Assembly: GCA_947061115.1 (NCBI GenBank)
Contig: CAMSMU010000006.1
Location: 1 to 42,926 of the forward strand
Source: an uncultured Clostridium sp.
GTDB lineage: Bacteria > Bacillota > Clostridia > TANB77 > CAG-508
Length of the DNA stretch: 42,926 bases
Reading direction: 5' to 3'
The notes beneath the pieces were generated by a model. It was not told where the DNA came from, did not search any database, and saw nothing but the letters and a program-made list of their open reading frames with translations. Within the stretch, counting starts at the first letter, position 1. The number at the start of each line of letters is the position of its first letter. Both the position numbers and the translations under genes were made by a program. Positions 16,877 to 26,502 of this stretch are shown here, piece after piece.

Positions 16877-17641
16877 ATGATCATAGGAATGAGTTGTGCT
16901 AGAGATTGGTACCAATATTTATTGACTAATTTATTTGCTATATTATCTAATAATAAAGTAGAAAAAGCCTATCTTTTTATAGATGATGATTATATAGAGG
17001 GTTTAAATTTATTGAAAGAAAAATTTCAAACAGAGTTTATATGCAAAAACATTAATGATACTTTTAATAAATATATTAGAAATGATAGCCCAAATGCAAA
17101 TACACGTTATACAAAATGTTCAATGTGTAGACTATATTTTTCTAAAGAAATAAATGAAGAAAAAATATTATATATAGATGTTGATGCATTAGTTGTTTCA
17201 AATATAGATGAATTGTGGAACATTAATTTAGAAGAATATTATGTTGCTGGAACAACAGATACAGGAATGATGAGGGATGGAGTAGTTTATTTAAAATTTA
17301 TTGATTCTAATGTTCCATATATTAATTCAGGAGTTTTATTAATGAATTTAGATCTTATCAGAAAAGAAAAAATAGATGATAAGTGGCTAAATCTTATTAA
17401 TAATGAGAGATTTATGTATCCAGATCAAGACGCTATTAATATAGCGTGTAAAGAACATATATATCTTTTTTCAGTGGAATTTAACTCTTCTACAAGTACA
17501 AGCTTATTAGAAAACAAAAAAGACATAAAAATAATGCATTATACTATGAAAAAAACAAATTGGGTTAGCCAACACAAATATTCTGAACTTTGGTATGATT
17601 ATGAAAAGTTATATGAAGAATTTAGAGCAAAGAATAAGTAA
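16877..17641 (+). CDS. Family 8 glycosyltransferase
   Basis: 254 residues from the ATG at 16877, chosen because GGAGGG (16864-16869) sits 7 bases upstream. The in-frame ATG at 16862 overlaps that RBS. GT8 features: N-terminal IGMSCARDWYQYLLTNLFAI, the metal-binding DxD motif (YIDVDALVV), PYINSGVLLMNLDLIR, YPDQDAIN and a C-terminal IMHYTMKKTNW with the conserved His. Such enzymes are retaining transferases that move galactose or glucose from UDP-sugars, typically onto lipopolysaccharide-like or wall glycans. No membrane segment. It has its own promoter. The neighbouring GT4 gene suggests a role in a surface glycan or glycolipid; the acceptor is unknown. Confidence 0.85.
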   Translation: MIIGMSCARDWYQYLLTNLFAILSNNKVEKAYLFIDDDYIEGLNLLKEKFQTEFICKNINDTFNKYIRNDSPNANTRYTKCSMCRLYFSKEINEEKILYIDVDALVVSNIDELWNINLEEYYVAGTTDTGMMRDGVVYLKFIDSNVPYINSGVLLMNLDLIRKEKIDDKWLNLINNERFMYPDQDAINIACKEHIYLFSVEFNSSTSTSLLENKKDIKIMHYTMKKTNWVSQHKYSELWYDYEKLYEEFRAKNK

Positions 17642-17686
17642 AATAATTGCAAATCTTAAATTAATATTAAGATGAATATAGTATTA

Positions 17687-17715
17687 TTGAAAAAAATGTA
17701 AAAATATAGTATAAT
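17687..17715 (+). promoter_or_regulatory. Promoter of the GT4 gene
   Basis: TTGAAA (17687-17692) and TATAAT (17710-17715), spacer 17. Confidence 0.6.
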
Positions 17716-17752
17716 TATATTTAAATGAATTTTAAGAAGGGAAGTTTACTAT

Positions 17753-18928
17753 ATGAAAGTAACGTTTTACTCTATTTTTTTGACACACCATCAAGTACCA
17801 TTTTGTTTAGAAATGCAAAAAAGATTAGGAGATGACTTTAAATTTGTGTCAACTACAAAGATATTTAAGTGGCGTTTAGATATGGGATTTAAAGATTTAG
17901 ATCAAGAATATGATTTTGTGATTAAGGCATATGAGAGCGATAAAGAATATGAAAAAGCTAAAAAATTAGCATTAGATAGTGATATTGTTATAATAGGATC
18001 AACAACTGATGATTTAATAGAAGAAAGACTAAAACAAGATAAAATAACATTTAGATATAGATCAAGAATTTTCTTGTTTTTAGATGGAGTTATAAAAACA
18101 ATATTCAATAAAGAAAAAATAAATTTACTTTATACAAGGCATATAAAATATAGAAAAAATAAAAATCTATATTTATTATGTGCTAGTGCTTATGGAGCAA
18201 ATGATTTTAATATGTTGGGTTTATATAAAAATAAGATATATAAATGGGGATATTTTTTAGACACAAAAAAATATAATATAGATGAGTTAATAGATAAGAA
18301 AGAGAAAAATGGGAAAATAAAAATAGTATGGGTTGCTAGATTAATAAATTGGAAACATCCTGAAATACCTATAAGACTTGCTAAAAATTTAAAAAAAGAA
18401 AATATAAATTTTAGTATAAAAATGTTAGGTGTAGGAAAATTAGAAAGTAAGCTTAAAGATGAAATAAAAAGAGAAGGATTAGAAGATGTAGTAGAACTTA
18501 TTGGACAAGTACCTAGTAATGAAGTTGCATCTTACTATGAAGAGGCGAATATATTCATTGGAACGAGTGATAGTAGAGAAGGATGGGGAGCTGTTGTTAA
18601 TGAAGCAATGAATGGTGGATGTGCAATTATTGCAAATCAAAAAATGGGTTCGGTACCATTTTTAATAAAACATAAAGAAAATGGACTAATGTATAACACA
18701 TATAGTGAATTAGAAAGAGAAGTTAAAGAAGTAATAAACAACAAGGAACTAAGAAGAAAATTAGGCAAAAATGCCTATAAAACAATTACAGAAGAATGGA
18801 CAAGTGATGTAGCAACAAAGAACTTATTAGATTTATTTGAGTTAGTAGTAAAAAACAAATCAAATGAATTTAAACTACAAGAAGGTCCAGCAAGTATAGC
18901 AAAAAATTATAAAAAAATAAAAATATAA
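17753..18928 (+). CDS. Family 4 glycosyltransferase
   Basis: 391 residues, GT-B fold. The nucleotide-sugar-binding C-terminal half is clear: IVWVARLINWKHPE, VELIGQVPSNEVASYYEEAN, then the EX7E-type region SREGWGAVVNEAMNGGCAII and the VPFLIKHKENGLMY loop. The N-terminal acceptor half starts VTFYSIFLTHHQVPFCLEMQ. It transfers a sugar from a nucleotide donor to a surface glycan or lipid; neither can be named. It has its own promoter and a downstream terminator and so is a single transcription unit beside GT8. The very C-terminus (from about residue 370) is a Lys-rich tail without recognisable domain. Confidence 0.85.
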   Translation: MKVTFYSIFLTHHQVPFCLEMQKRLGDDFKFVSTTKIFKWRLDMGFKDLDQEYDFVIKAYESDKEYEKAKKLALDSDIVIIGSTTDDLIEERLKQDKITFRYRSRIFLFLDGVIKTIFNKEKINLLYTRHIKYRKNKNLYLLCASAYGANDFNMLGLYKNKIYKWGYFLDTKKYNIDELIDKKEKNGKIKIVWVARLINWKHPEIPIRLAKNLKKENINFSIKMLGVGKLESKLKDEIKREGLEDVVELIGQVPSNEVASYYEEANIFIGTSDSREGWGAVVNEAMNGGCAIIANQKMGSVPFLIKHKENGLMYNTYSELEREVKEVINNKELRRKLGKNAYKTITEEWTSDVATKNLLDLFELVVKNKSNEFKLQEGPASIAKNYKKIKI

Positions 18929-18932
18929 GAAT

Positions 18933-18978
18933 AAATAAAGTATGTTAAAGTTAACTTAATGTACTTTATTTTTACTTT
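18933..18978 (+). terminator. Terminator after the GT4 gene
   Basis: Outer stem AAATAAAGTA (18933-18942) with TACTTTATTT (18962-18971), an inner GTTAA/TTAAC helix, and T-rich sequence after it. Confidence 0.75.
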
Positions 18979-19033
18979 TTTTATAGTATAATTGATATAA
19001 GTAAGAATAAAAATTTTATAAAAGGAGTAAAAA

Positions 19034-20074
19034 ATGTCAAAACAATATAAAATATCACAATTAATAATGAATAACGAAACACCATATTATCGACATGGTG
19101 AAGAGGTTGAAAAGTATGACAGAGTAAGAGAAGTTTCTGATGCAGATAAAACAAGATACTTAACATGGGTGGATGATAAACATATGGAAAGTATTGCTAC
19201 TCCAGAAGGTAGAGAGCTAACAAAAGAAGAACTTTTTGACTTTATAATAGGAAATGATATAACAGATTTTGCAAGAGATAAAAATATTAGTAAAAACTCA
19301 GCAGATATAGCCATAGTTTTGGGAAATATTGGACTACCAACTACTAGAGAAAGAGCAATAAAAGCTTTTGAATTATATAAAAAGGGAATTGTAAAGAAAA
19401 TAATATTTACAGGTGGTATACCTAAATCAAGAGATGTAAATGGATATATGCATCCTACATCAATAGAGGAATATAAGGATAACAATGAAATAAATAAAGA
19501 ATGGTCAGATCTTGCAGAAGCAGATTGGGGATCAGAAACCTTTATTCCAGATATGTTTGATGAAAACTATCAAGAACATGTAAAAAAATTAACAGATAAA
19601 TTTCTTGAAGATACAGGAATAAATCCAGAAGATGTCTTAACAGAAGCAATGTCATCTTCAACACAGGAAAATGCTGAATTTTGTAAAAATATTTTTGAAT
19701 CAGAAGAAATGGAAACAGGATTAAAAATTAGATCAGCAATAGTGGTAACAACATGTACTCATGGAAGTAGAGCAATGAGACAATTTAAAAAAGTATTTGG
19801 GGATAAGGTTAGTTTGAAGTGGTGTCCTTCTACTCTTGATTTAGAAAAAGATGAAAGTTTAAAGGAAATTTTAAATGCTCAAGACTTTGATCAGGTAGCA
19901 TTTAGACAAGAATTAAAAAGGATATATTGTACTGTTCCAGAGTTAACACAAAAACTTAGAGAAGAAACTGCAAACCATAGAAATGCATTTATATTAGGAG
20001 ATATCGATGATGCAACAATAACAACAATTGATAATGAAAAAGAGAGCAGCCATGATGATGACTTGGAACAGTAA
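19034..20074 (+). CDS. DUF218 (YdcF/SanA-ElyC family) protein
   Basis: 346 residues with no membrane segment. The DUF218 core begins at about residue 92: ADIAIVLGNIGLPTTRERAI, KIIFTGGIPK, EAMSSSTQENAEFCK (the acid-Ser/Thr-rich motif), and IVVTTCTHGSRAMRQFKKVF. Relatives with known effects (SanA, ElyC) influence cell-envelope integrity, while YdcF binds S-adenosylmethionine; the reaction is unknown. The first 90 residues are acidic and without similarity I can name. There is a large insertion between the GG motif and the SSSTQEN motif (about residues 140-200). The glycosyltransferases upstream fit an envelope role, but this is only context. Confidence 0.8.
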   Translation: MSKQYKISQLIMNNETPYYRHGEEVEKYDRVREVSDADKTRYLTWVDDKHMESIATPEGRELTKEELFDFIIGNDITDFARDKNISKNSADIAIVLGNIGLPTTRERAIKAFELYKKGIVKKIIFTGGIPKSRDVNGYMHPTSIEEYKDNNEINKEWSDLAEADWGSETFIPDMFDENYQEHVKKLTDKFLEDTGINPEDVLTEAMSSSTQENAEFCKNIFESEEMETGLKIRSAIVVTTCTHGSRAMRQFKKVFGDKVSLKWCPSTLDLEKDESLKEILNAQDFDQVAFRQELKRIYCTVPELTQKLREETANHRNAFILGDIDDATITTIDNEKESSHDDDLEQ

Positions 20075-20097
20075 TAAAATTAAAGATAATAAAAAAG

Positions 20098-20125
20098 TGT
20101 AGAGGCGACTATTAGTCGTCTTTTA
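20098..20125 (+). terminator. Hairpin terminator, copy 1 of a dispersed GGCGACT repeat
   Basis: AGGCGACT (20103-20110), ATT loop, AGTCGTCT (20114-20121), then TTTAT. The stem is much more GC-rich than its surroundings and nearly identical to a hairpin at 39461-39479 after guaA. Confidence 0.7.
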
Positions 20126-20267
20126 TAATAGAAAAATAATTGAATAAGAGAAAATTATATGCAAAAAAAACTGTAAAAATTTGTTAAAAATACTTGCAAA
20201 ATGTAAAAAAATATATTATTATAGTGCTTATGGAAAATGTTGGAAGATAGCAAAGGAAGAGAAGATT

Positions 20268-21569
20268 ATGGAAACAATATTATTTAAGCCAAATTTATTA
20301 GCACTATGTATAATTATATTAATATTTACAACAATAGAAACAATTTTACAAACTAAAATTTTAAAGAGAATTTTTAAAATAGAAAATATTAAAAAAATAT
20401 ATTTTGTACAAACAGCACTTATATTGGTAATAAGAATATTATTACCAATTAAATATTGTAGGATAGCTGAAGTAATAGCTCAAATAATAATTTATAAAAA
20501 ATATCTAAATCTTAGCTTAGAAAAAGCTTTATTTTCTGAACAAGTCAATATAATCAATTTTAGTATAATAGAGTTAGTTTTAATAAAAATATTTAAGGTA
20601 AATATAGATCAAATTGTAACTATAATTTATTTTGCATTTATGAGTAATTTACTTCAATATTCTATATATTTTATAGTAAAGAAATTTAATATTAATGTGG
20701 ATATATCAGAATACATAAGCAAAGAGAATAAAAAACAAATTTGCATTATATGCTTAATCTCAATAATATTATTAACAATTGACACAATAGAAATTATAAA
20801 TTACATAAATATAATTCCTAATGCAATTTATGTAGTAAATATCTTAGTTATACTTTTATATAGTGCTATATGTATAAAAAGTTTAATGAATATTATAAAA
20901 ATAGAAGAAGATAACAGTAAAATAAATGAATTAGAAGGGAATAATGATAGACTTTTAAAACAATATGATAATATATCATCTTTTGATCATGATTTCAAAA
21001 ATATTATGAATGGTATGGGTGGATTTATTAAAACCAAAAATTTAGAAGGCTTAGAAAAAATGTATAATGATATTATTAGTGAATATAAATCTACAGAAAA
21101 TATAAAAGAATTTAGTAAAGAAACAATAAATAATCCAGCAATATATAATTTGATAACAAATAAATATATGGATGCAAAAAAATACAATATTAAATTCAAT
21201 TTAGATGTATATATAGATTTTAGTACATTAAAAATTAAAACATATGAATTATGTAGGATATTAGGGATACTTATAGATAATGCAATAGAGTCAGCAAAAG
21301 AATGTGATCAAAAAGTAATAAATGTAAAATTTATAAAGGACAATTATAATAATAGAAATTTAATAGTAGTAGAAAACTCATGTAAAAACTACCTTATAGA
21401 TATAAATAAGATTAAGGAAAAAGGATTTACAACTAAGAAAAACAAGTTGCTTCATGGAATAGGATTGTGGAAAGTTAATCAAATAGTTAAGAAGTATGAA
21501 AATGTAATGTTATATACTACTAGAGATAAAATGTTTAAGCAACAATTAGAAATATACACTTGGGAATAA
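20268..21569 (+). CDS. AgrC-like (GHKL) sensor histidine kinase, orphan
   Basis: 433 residues from ATG at 20268 (AAGGAAGAG RBS). An upstream in-frame start at 20181 has no RBS. The N-terminal half (1 to about 205) is hydrophobic with about six membrane helices, as in AgrC. The dimerisation helix carries the phosphorylatable His in SSFDHDFKNIMNG (about residue 240), and the ATPase part has the N box (LGILIDNAIESAKE) and G box (HGIGLWKVNQI). AgrC-type kinases usually sense a cyclic peptide made by AgrB/AgrD and phosphorylate a LytTR regulator. None of these genes is adjacent, so signal and partner are unknown. It is a single transcription unit between two terminators. Confidence 0.82.
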   Translation: METILFKPNLLALCIIILIFTTIETILQTKILKRIFKIENIKKIYFVQTALILVIRILLPIKYCRIAEVIAQIIIYKKYLNLSLEKALFSEQVNIINFSIIELVLIKIFKVNIDQIVTIIYFAFMSNLLQYSIYFIVKKFNINVDISEYISKENKKQICIICLISIILLTIDTIEIINYINIIPNAIYVVNILVILLYSAICIKSLMNIIKIEEDNSKINELEGNNDRLLKQYDNISSFDHDFKNIMNGMGGFIKTKNLEGLEKMYNDIISEYKSTENIKEFSKETINNPAIYNLITNKYMDAKKYNIKFNLDVYIDFSTLKIKTYELCRILGILIDNAIESAKECDQKVINVKFIKDNYNNRNLIVVENSCKNYLIDINKIKEKGFTTKKNKLLHGIGLWKVNQIVKKYENVMLYTTRDKMFKQQLEIYTWE

Positions 21570-21615
21570 ACAATTTTTTATATTATAAGAAGTTTTAAAT
21601 AATTTCTAATAATAT

Positions 21616-21654
21616 AAAAAAACAAGATTATTTATCATATAATCTTGTTTTTTT
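21616..21654 (+). terminator. Terminator after the sensor kinase
   Basis: Stem AAAAACAAGATTA with TAATCTTGTTTTT (about 21618-21630 and 21640-21652) and a T run. Confidence 0.85.
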
Positions 21655-21674
21655 AATAATATTAGTTATATAAT
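21645..21674 (+). promoter_or_regulatory. Promoter of the murE-murG cluster
   Basis: TTGTTT (21645-21650), 18 bases, TATAAT (21669-21674). It overlaps the end of the preceding terminator. Confidence 0.5.
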
Positions 21675-21708
21675 ATAAAATGATAGCTTATCTAAAAAGG
21701 AGATTTAT

Positions 21709-23190
21709 ATGGAACTAAAAAAAATACTAGCAGGAATAGAAGGATTAAAAGCAAGAGGAAACTTAGATATAAATATAAATAAAATAACTAATAACTCAAA
21801 GGAAATAGAAAAAGGAGATATGTTTATTGCAATAAAAGGATTTGAAGTAGATGGACATAAATATATTTCTGATGCAATTGAAAAAGGGGCAAAGGTAGTA
21901 TTAGTACAAGAAGACATGTTAAAAGAAGTAATGCAACAAATTCCACAAGAAATTGTATTAGTTACAGCCAAAGATACTAGAATGGCAACATCAATCTGTG
22001 CATGTAACTTTTATGATAATCCATCAAGAAAGATCTGGCTTATAGGTATAACAGGAACAAAAGGAAAAACAACTACAACATTTATGATAAAATCAATTTT
22101 AGAAAAACAAGGAATAAAAACAGGCTTAATAGGTACAATAGCAACATATATCGGAGAAAAGAAGTTAGAAGATAGTGATAGAACAACACCAGATAGCATT
22201 AAATTACAAAGCACTTTTGCTAAAATGGTAGAAGAAGGATGCAAAGCATGTGTTATGGAAGTGTCATCACAAAGTTTAAAACTTCATAGAGTAGATGGAT
22301 GTGATTTTAATATAGGGGTATTTACGAACTTCTCAGAAGATCATATAAGTCCTAAAGAACACCCAAATATGGAAGATTATTTTGAATCAAAATTACAATT
22401 ATTCAAAATGTGTAAATATGGTTATATAAATGTAGATGATATAAATACAATAAGAGTTCCAGATTTAGCACCAAACTGTATGATAAAAACATACGGTATA
22501 GATAATGAGTCAGATATGTTAGCAAAAGATATAACAATAACAAATTCGTATGTAGACTTTAGAGTAAAAGTAAATGGAAAAAATGATAGAATGAAAGTGG
22601 ACATTCCAGGTAGATTCAGCGTATATAACAGTTTAGCAGCAATATCTGTTACAGAAAGATTAGGGACATCTACAGAAAATATAAAAGAAGCATTAGAAAC
22701 AGTAAAAGTTCCAGGAAGAAGTGAGTTAGTAGAAAATAAATTAGGATTAACAATAATGATAGATTATGCACATTCACCAGAAAGTTTAGAGAACATATTA
22801 CAAGCAGTAAAATCATATACTAGAGGTAGAGTGATATCTGTATTTGGATGTGGTGGAGATAGAGATAGTGCTAAAAGACCAATAATGGGAGAAATATCTG
22901 GAAAAATTGCAAGTTATACAATAATTACTTCAGATAATCCAAGAACAGAAGATCCAGAAAAAATAGTAGAACAAATAGAAGAAGGAATAAAAAAGACTAA
23001 ATCACAATATGAATGTATAGTAGATAGAACAGAAGCAATAAAAAGAGCAATAAAAATGGCAAATAAAAATGATATAATAGTTCTTGCAGGAAAAGGTCAT
23101 GAAACATACCAAGAAATAAATCATGAAAAACATCATTATGATGAAAGAGAAATAATAAAGCAAATTATCGAAGATATGGAAAACGCTTAG
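21709..23190 (+). CDS. murE: UDP-N-acetylmuramoyl-tripeptide synthetase
   Basis: 493 residues, normal length. Adds the third amino acid to UDP-MurNAc-L-Ala-D-Glu in the cytoplasm. The ATP-binding loop is ITGTKGKTTTTFM; the substrate region TTPDS, EVSSQSLKLHRV and a central-domain CGGDRDSAKRP are all present. The C-terminal DNPRTEDP contains DNPR, the motif of enzymes that add meso-diaminopimelate, so DAP-type peptidoglycan is predicted. RBS AAGGAG. It starts the cluster murE-mraY-ftsW-murG; the next gene begins 13 bases on. murF and murD, often in between in relatives, are not here. Confidence 0.96.
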   Translation: MELKKILAGIEGLKARGNLDININKITNNSKEIEKGDMFIAIKGFEVDGHKYISDAIEKGAKVVLVQEDMLKEVMQQIPQEIVLVTAKDTRMATSICACNFYDNPSRKIWLIGITGTKGKTTTTFMIKSILEKQGIKTGLIGTIATYIGEKKLEDSDRTTPDSIKLQSTFAKMVEEGCKACVMEVSSQSLKLHRVDGCDFNIGVFTNFSEDHISPKEHPNMEDYFESKLQLFKMCKYGYINVDDINTIRVPDLAPNCMIKTYGIDNESDMLAKDITITNSYVDFRVKVNGKNDRMKVDIPGRFSVYNSLAAISVTERLGTSTENIKEALETVKVPGRSELVENKLGLTIMIDYAHSPESLENILQAVKSYTRGRVISVFGCGGDRDSAKRPIMGEISGKIASYTIITSDNPRTEDPEKIVEQIEEGIKKTKSQYECIVDRTEAIKRAIKMANKNDIIVLAGKGHETYQEINHEKHHYDEREIIKQIIEDMENA

Positions 23191-23203
23191 GGGGAAATTA
23201 CGA

Positions 23204-24184
23204 ATGAGTTTTCAAATAAAGATATTATTATTATCGTTTGCATTAAGTGTAGCAGTATCGATAGTAATAATACCTATACTGAAAAAATTGAAAGTTGGGC
23301 AATCTGAGAGAGAAGATGGACCACAATCTCATTTAAATAAAAAAGGCACAATAACTATGGGTGGAATTATATTAATTGTAACTACTCTGCTATTAAGTGC
23401 ATTTTTATATATGGATTACTCTTTAGAAGATACAAATATTGCGACGAGATTATTGCCAATGATATTTGTAACTATTGGTTTTGGATTAGTAGGTTTTGTA
23501 GATGATTTTAAAAAAGTAATACTACATAATACAGATGGTTTAAGTCCAAAACTAAAAATGTTAGGTCTTATGATAATAGCAATTGCATATGTAGTAATGT
23601 TAGTATTTAATTTTAATAATGGAACAGATATATATATACCATTTGTAAAGCAATATATAAACCTTCCACTATGGATATATATTCCATTTGCAGTTATGGT
23701 AATACTTGCAGCAACAAATGCAGTTAATCTTACAGATGGTATAGATGGGTTATCTACAAGTGTAACAACTATAATACTAACTTGCTTAACAGTAATTTCA
23801 ATTATATGGGGAGTAAAAGAAACTACAATATTTGGATGCATTGTAATTGGAGCCGCATTAGGTTTTTTACTATTTAACTTAAATCCAGCACAAGTGTTTA
23901 TGGGAGATACAGGCTCACTATTATTAGGTGGAGCTATTGCAGGTATAGCTTTATATTTAAAATTACCATTATTATTAATAATAATAGCAATTGTACCAGT
24001 AATTGAAACTGTATCTGTAATATTACAAATAGCATACTTTAAAAAAACAGGTGGAAAAAGATTATTTAAAATGGCACCAATACATCATCATTTAGAATTA
24101 TCAGGATGGAGAGAAAACAAAATAGTATCAATATTTAGCTTAATAACATTAATTATGTGTATGATAGGAATTATGGCAATATAA
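23204..24184 (+). CDS. mraY: Phospho-N-acetylmuramoyl-pentapeptide transferase
   Basis: 326 residues, about ten membrane helices. Makes lipid I by moving phospho-MurNAc-pentapeptide to undecaprenyl phosphate on the inner face of the membrane. Signature segments: GPQSHLNKKGTITMGG near the start, GFVDDFKKV, NAVNLTDGIDGL (catalytic Asp region), FMGDTGSLLLGG and APIHHHLELSGW. All key Asp and His residues are present. RBS GGGGGAA; 13 bases after murE and 18 bases before ftsW. Confidence 0.96.
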   Translation: MSFQIKILLLSFALSVAVSIVIIPILKKLKVGQSEREDGPQSHLNKKGTITMGGIILIVTTLLLSAFLYMDYSLEDTNIATRLLPMIFVTIGFGLVGFVDDFKKVILHNTDGLSPKLKMLGLMIIAIAYVVMLVFNFNNGTDIYIPFVKQYINLPLWIYIPFAVMVILAATNAVNLTDGIDGLSTSVTTIILTCLTVISIIWGVKETTIFGCIVIGAALGFLLFNLNPAQVFMGDTGSLLLGGAIAGIALYLKLPLLLIIIAIVPVIETVSVILQIAYFKKTGGKRLFKMAPIHHHLELSGWRENKIVSIFSLITLIMCMIGIMAI

Positions 24185-24202
24185 AATAGAAAGGAAGTAA
24201 AT

Positions 24203-25375
24203 ATGCAAACTACTAAGAAAAAAGCAGTAAAAACTAATTCAAAAATATCACAAATTAAATCTAGTAACAGGGTAGATTTCCCTTTATTAATCGTGATTTT
24301 AATATTAGTTGCATTAGGATTAGTAATGGTGCTTTCTGCTAGTAGTCCTTCTGCACTTGCAGAAAGTGCAGATAGTTATGCATATTTTAAAAAACAAGCA
24401 ATAGCGATTATTATTGGATTTATTGGAATGTATGTACTATCAAAATTTAATTACGATTTTTATAAAAAATTTTATAAAATTATATATATATTATCAGTAT
24501 TAATATTATTTTTAGTATTATTACCAAAGCCAATAGGTGTTGCATCAAATGGTGCAAGAAGATGGATAAATTTAGGTATGCAGATACAGCCATCAGAAAT
24601 AACAAAATTAGGATTAATAATATGGGTAGCAGGTTATTATAGTGATCCTAAAAATAAAATAGAAGGATTATGGGGAGCTTGTTTAAAACCAGTTATAGCA
24701 GTTTTAATACCAATAGCAATATTATATTTTGTACAAAATCATTTAAGTGCAGGTATAGTAATTGCGGGTATAACAGCAATAATGATAGTAATGAGTGGTT
24801 GTCAGTTAAAATATATTGCACAATTGTTAGGATTAGGAATAGTTGGAGTTGCAGCAGTATTTCCATTTATACAAAATAAATTGGCAGGTGGATTTAGAGG
24901 AGGAAGAGTATCAGCGTGGCTTAATCCATGGGAAAATCCAACAGGAACAGCATATCAAACAATACAAGGATTATATGCAATTGGTTCGGGTGGACTTTTT
25001 GGAGTAGGTTTAGGAGAAAGTAAACAAAAATATTTATATATACCAGAAGCACACAATGACTTTATATTTGCAATAATAGCAGAAGAGTTAGGATTTATAG
25101 GGTGTGCAATAGTATTAGCATTATTTGGAGCATTAATAGTGAGAGGTGTAGTAATTGCAATAAGATCTAAAGATACATTTGGAAGTTTAATTGCAATAGG
25201 AATTACATCATTAATAGCAATACAAGTAATACTAAATATTGCAGTTGTAACAAACTCTATACCAAATACAGGAATTTCGCTTCCATTCTTTAGTTATGGA
25301 GGAAGTTCAATGGTTATTCTATTAGCATCAATGGGGGTTTTACTGAATATATCAAAAACAGCTAAGAAAGTTTAA
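24203..25375 (+). CDS. ftsW: SEDS lipid II polymerase (FtsW/SpoVE/RodA family)
   Basis: 390 residues with about ten membrane helices after a 25-residue basic cytoplasmic tail. Family motifs: GARRWINLG, QPSEITKLGLI, SGGLFGVGLGESKQKYLYIP, AHNDFIFAIIAEELG and LPFFSYGGSS. SEDS proteins polymerise lipid II together with a class B PBP; the interrupted PBP upstream would be the natural partner. Between mraY and murG this position is held by FtsW or its sporulation counterpart SpoVE, which sequence alone does not separate. The gene ends 11 bases before murG. Confidence 0.92.
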   Translation: MQTTKKKAVKTNSKISQIKSSNRVDFPLLIVILILVALGLVMVLSASSPSALAESADSYAYFKKQAIAIIIGFIGMYVLSKFNYDFYKKFYKIIYILSVLILFLVLLPKPIGVASNGARRWINLGMQIQPSEITKLGLIIWVAGYYSDPKNKIEGLWGACLKPVIAVLIPIAILYFVQNHLSAGIVIAGITAIMIVMSGCQLKYIAQLLGLGIVGVAAVFPFIQNKLAGGFRGGRVSAWLNPWENPTGTAYQTIQGLYAIGSGGLFGVGLGESKQKYLYIPEAHNDFIFAIIAEELGFIGCAIVLALFGALIVRGVVIAIRSKDTFGSLIAIGITSLIAIQVILNIAVVTNSIPNTGISLPFFSYGGSSMVILLASMGVLLNISKTAKKV

Positions 25376-25386
25376 ATGGAGGTTTT

Positions 25387-26502
25387 ATGAAAGTAGTAAT
25401 AGCAGCAGCAGGAACAGGAGGACACATAAATCCAGGAATAGCAATAGCTAATAAAATAATGAGTAAAAACCCTAAATCACAGATTCTATTTATAGGTGCA
25501 AAAATAGGGTTAGAAAGTGATTTAGTACCACGAGCAGGATATAAGTTAAAAACAATAAATTCATATGGAATATCTAGAAGTTTAAGTCCTAAAAATATAA
25601 AAAGATTAATAAAAACAATAAGATCTATTGGAGAAGCAAAGAAAATACTACAGAATTTTAAACCAGATTTGGTAATAGGAACAGGTGGGTATATATGCAT
25701 TTCTGTATGTAATGCAGCAAAAAAACTAAAAATACCATACATAATACATGAGAGTAATGTACTTCCAGGTGTAGCAACTAAAATGCTATCAGAAAGTGCA
25801 GAAAAAATATTAGTAGGATTTGAAGAAGCAAAACAAAGACTTCCAAAGGCAAAAAAGATAGTAGTAACAGGTACACCAACAAAAGTAAAAAATATAAATA
25901 TGGATATAAATGAATTAAATCTAAAAAAGAGAAAATTAGGATTTACAGAAGATAAACCATTAGTATTAGTTTTTGGTGGAAGCCAAGGTGCAGAAAGTAT
26001 AAATAAAAGTATTACAGAAATAATAAAAAACAGTAAAAATAAAGAATATCAAATAATATGGGCTGCTGGTCCAGAACAATATCAAAAAGTAAAAAAAGAA
26101 TTATTAGATAAAAATATAAATATAGATAATATAAATGGTACTAAAGTATTGCCATATATATATGAAATGCAAGAAGTGATGAATATAGCAGATTTAATAG
26201 TATCAAGAAGCGGAGCAATGACAGTAACAGAAATTGAAAATGTGGGAAAACCAGCTATATTTATACCTTTTCCATATGCAGCAGAAAATCACCAAGAATA
26301 TAACGCAAGAACATTAGAAAAACAAGGTGTAGCAAAAGTAATTTTAAATAAAGATTTGACATCAGAAGTTTTACATGATAATATAATGAACTTGATAAGT
26401 GATAGATCTAAATTATTACAAATGGGAAAAAAAGCAAGAAGCATGGCAATAGATAATGTAGAGGAAAGAATTTATAAAGAGATAATAAGTATAGATAAAT
26501 AG
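25387..26502 (+). CDS. murG: UDP-GlcNAc:lipid I N-acetylglucosaminyltransferase
   Basis: 371 residues, normal length. Makes lipid II at the inner membrane face. Motifs: AGTGGHINPGIAIA (donor/diphosphate loop), IGTGGYICI, IIHESNVLPG, FGGSQGAESIN, VSRSGAMTVTEI and FPYAAENHQEYNA. The GT-B fold has the usual membrane-association patch near the N-terminal domain. RBS TGGAGG 7 bases before ATG. It is the last gene of the cluster. Its stop codon touches a long inverted-repeat element that probably also ends the transcript. Confidence 0.96.
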   Translation: MKVVIAAAGTGGHINPGIAIANKIMSKNPKSQILFIGAKIGLESDLVPRAGYKLKTINSYGISRSLSPKNIKRLIKTIRSIGEAKKILQNFKPDLVIGTGGYICISVCNAAKKLKIPYIIHESNVLPGVATKMLSESAEKILVGFEEAKQRLPKAKKIVVTGTPTKVKNINMDINELNLKKRKLGFTEDKPLVLVFGGSQGAESINKSITEIIKNSKNKEYQIIWAAGPEQYQKVKKELLDKNINIDNINGTKVLPYIYEMQEVMNIADLIVSRSGAMTVTEIENVGKPAIFIPFPYAAENHQEYNARTLEKQGVAKVILNKDLTSEVLHDNIMNLISDRSKLLQMGKKARSMAIDNVEERIYKEIISIDK

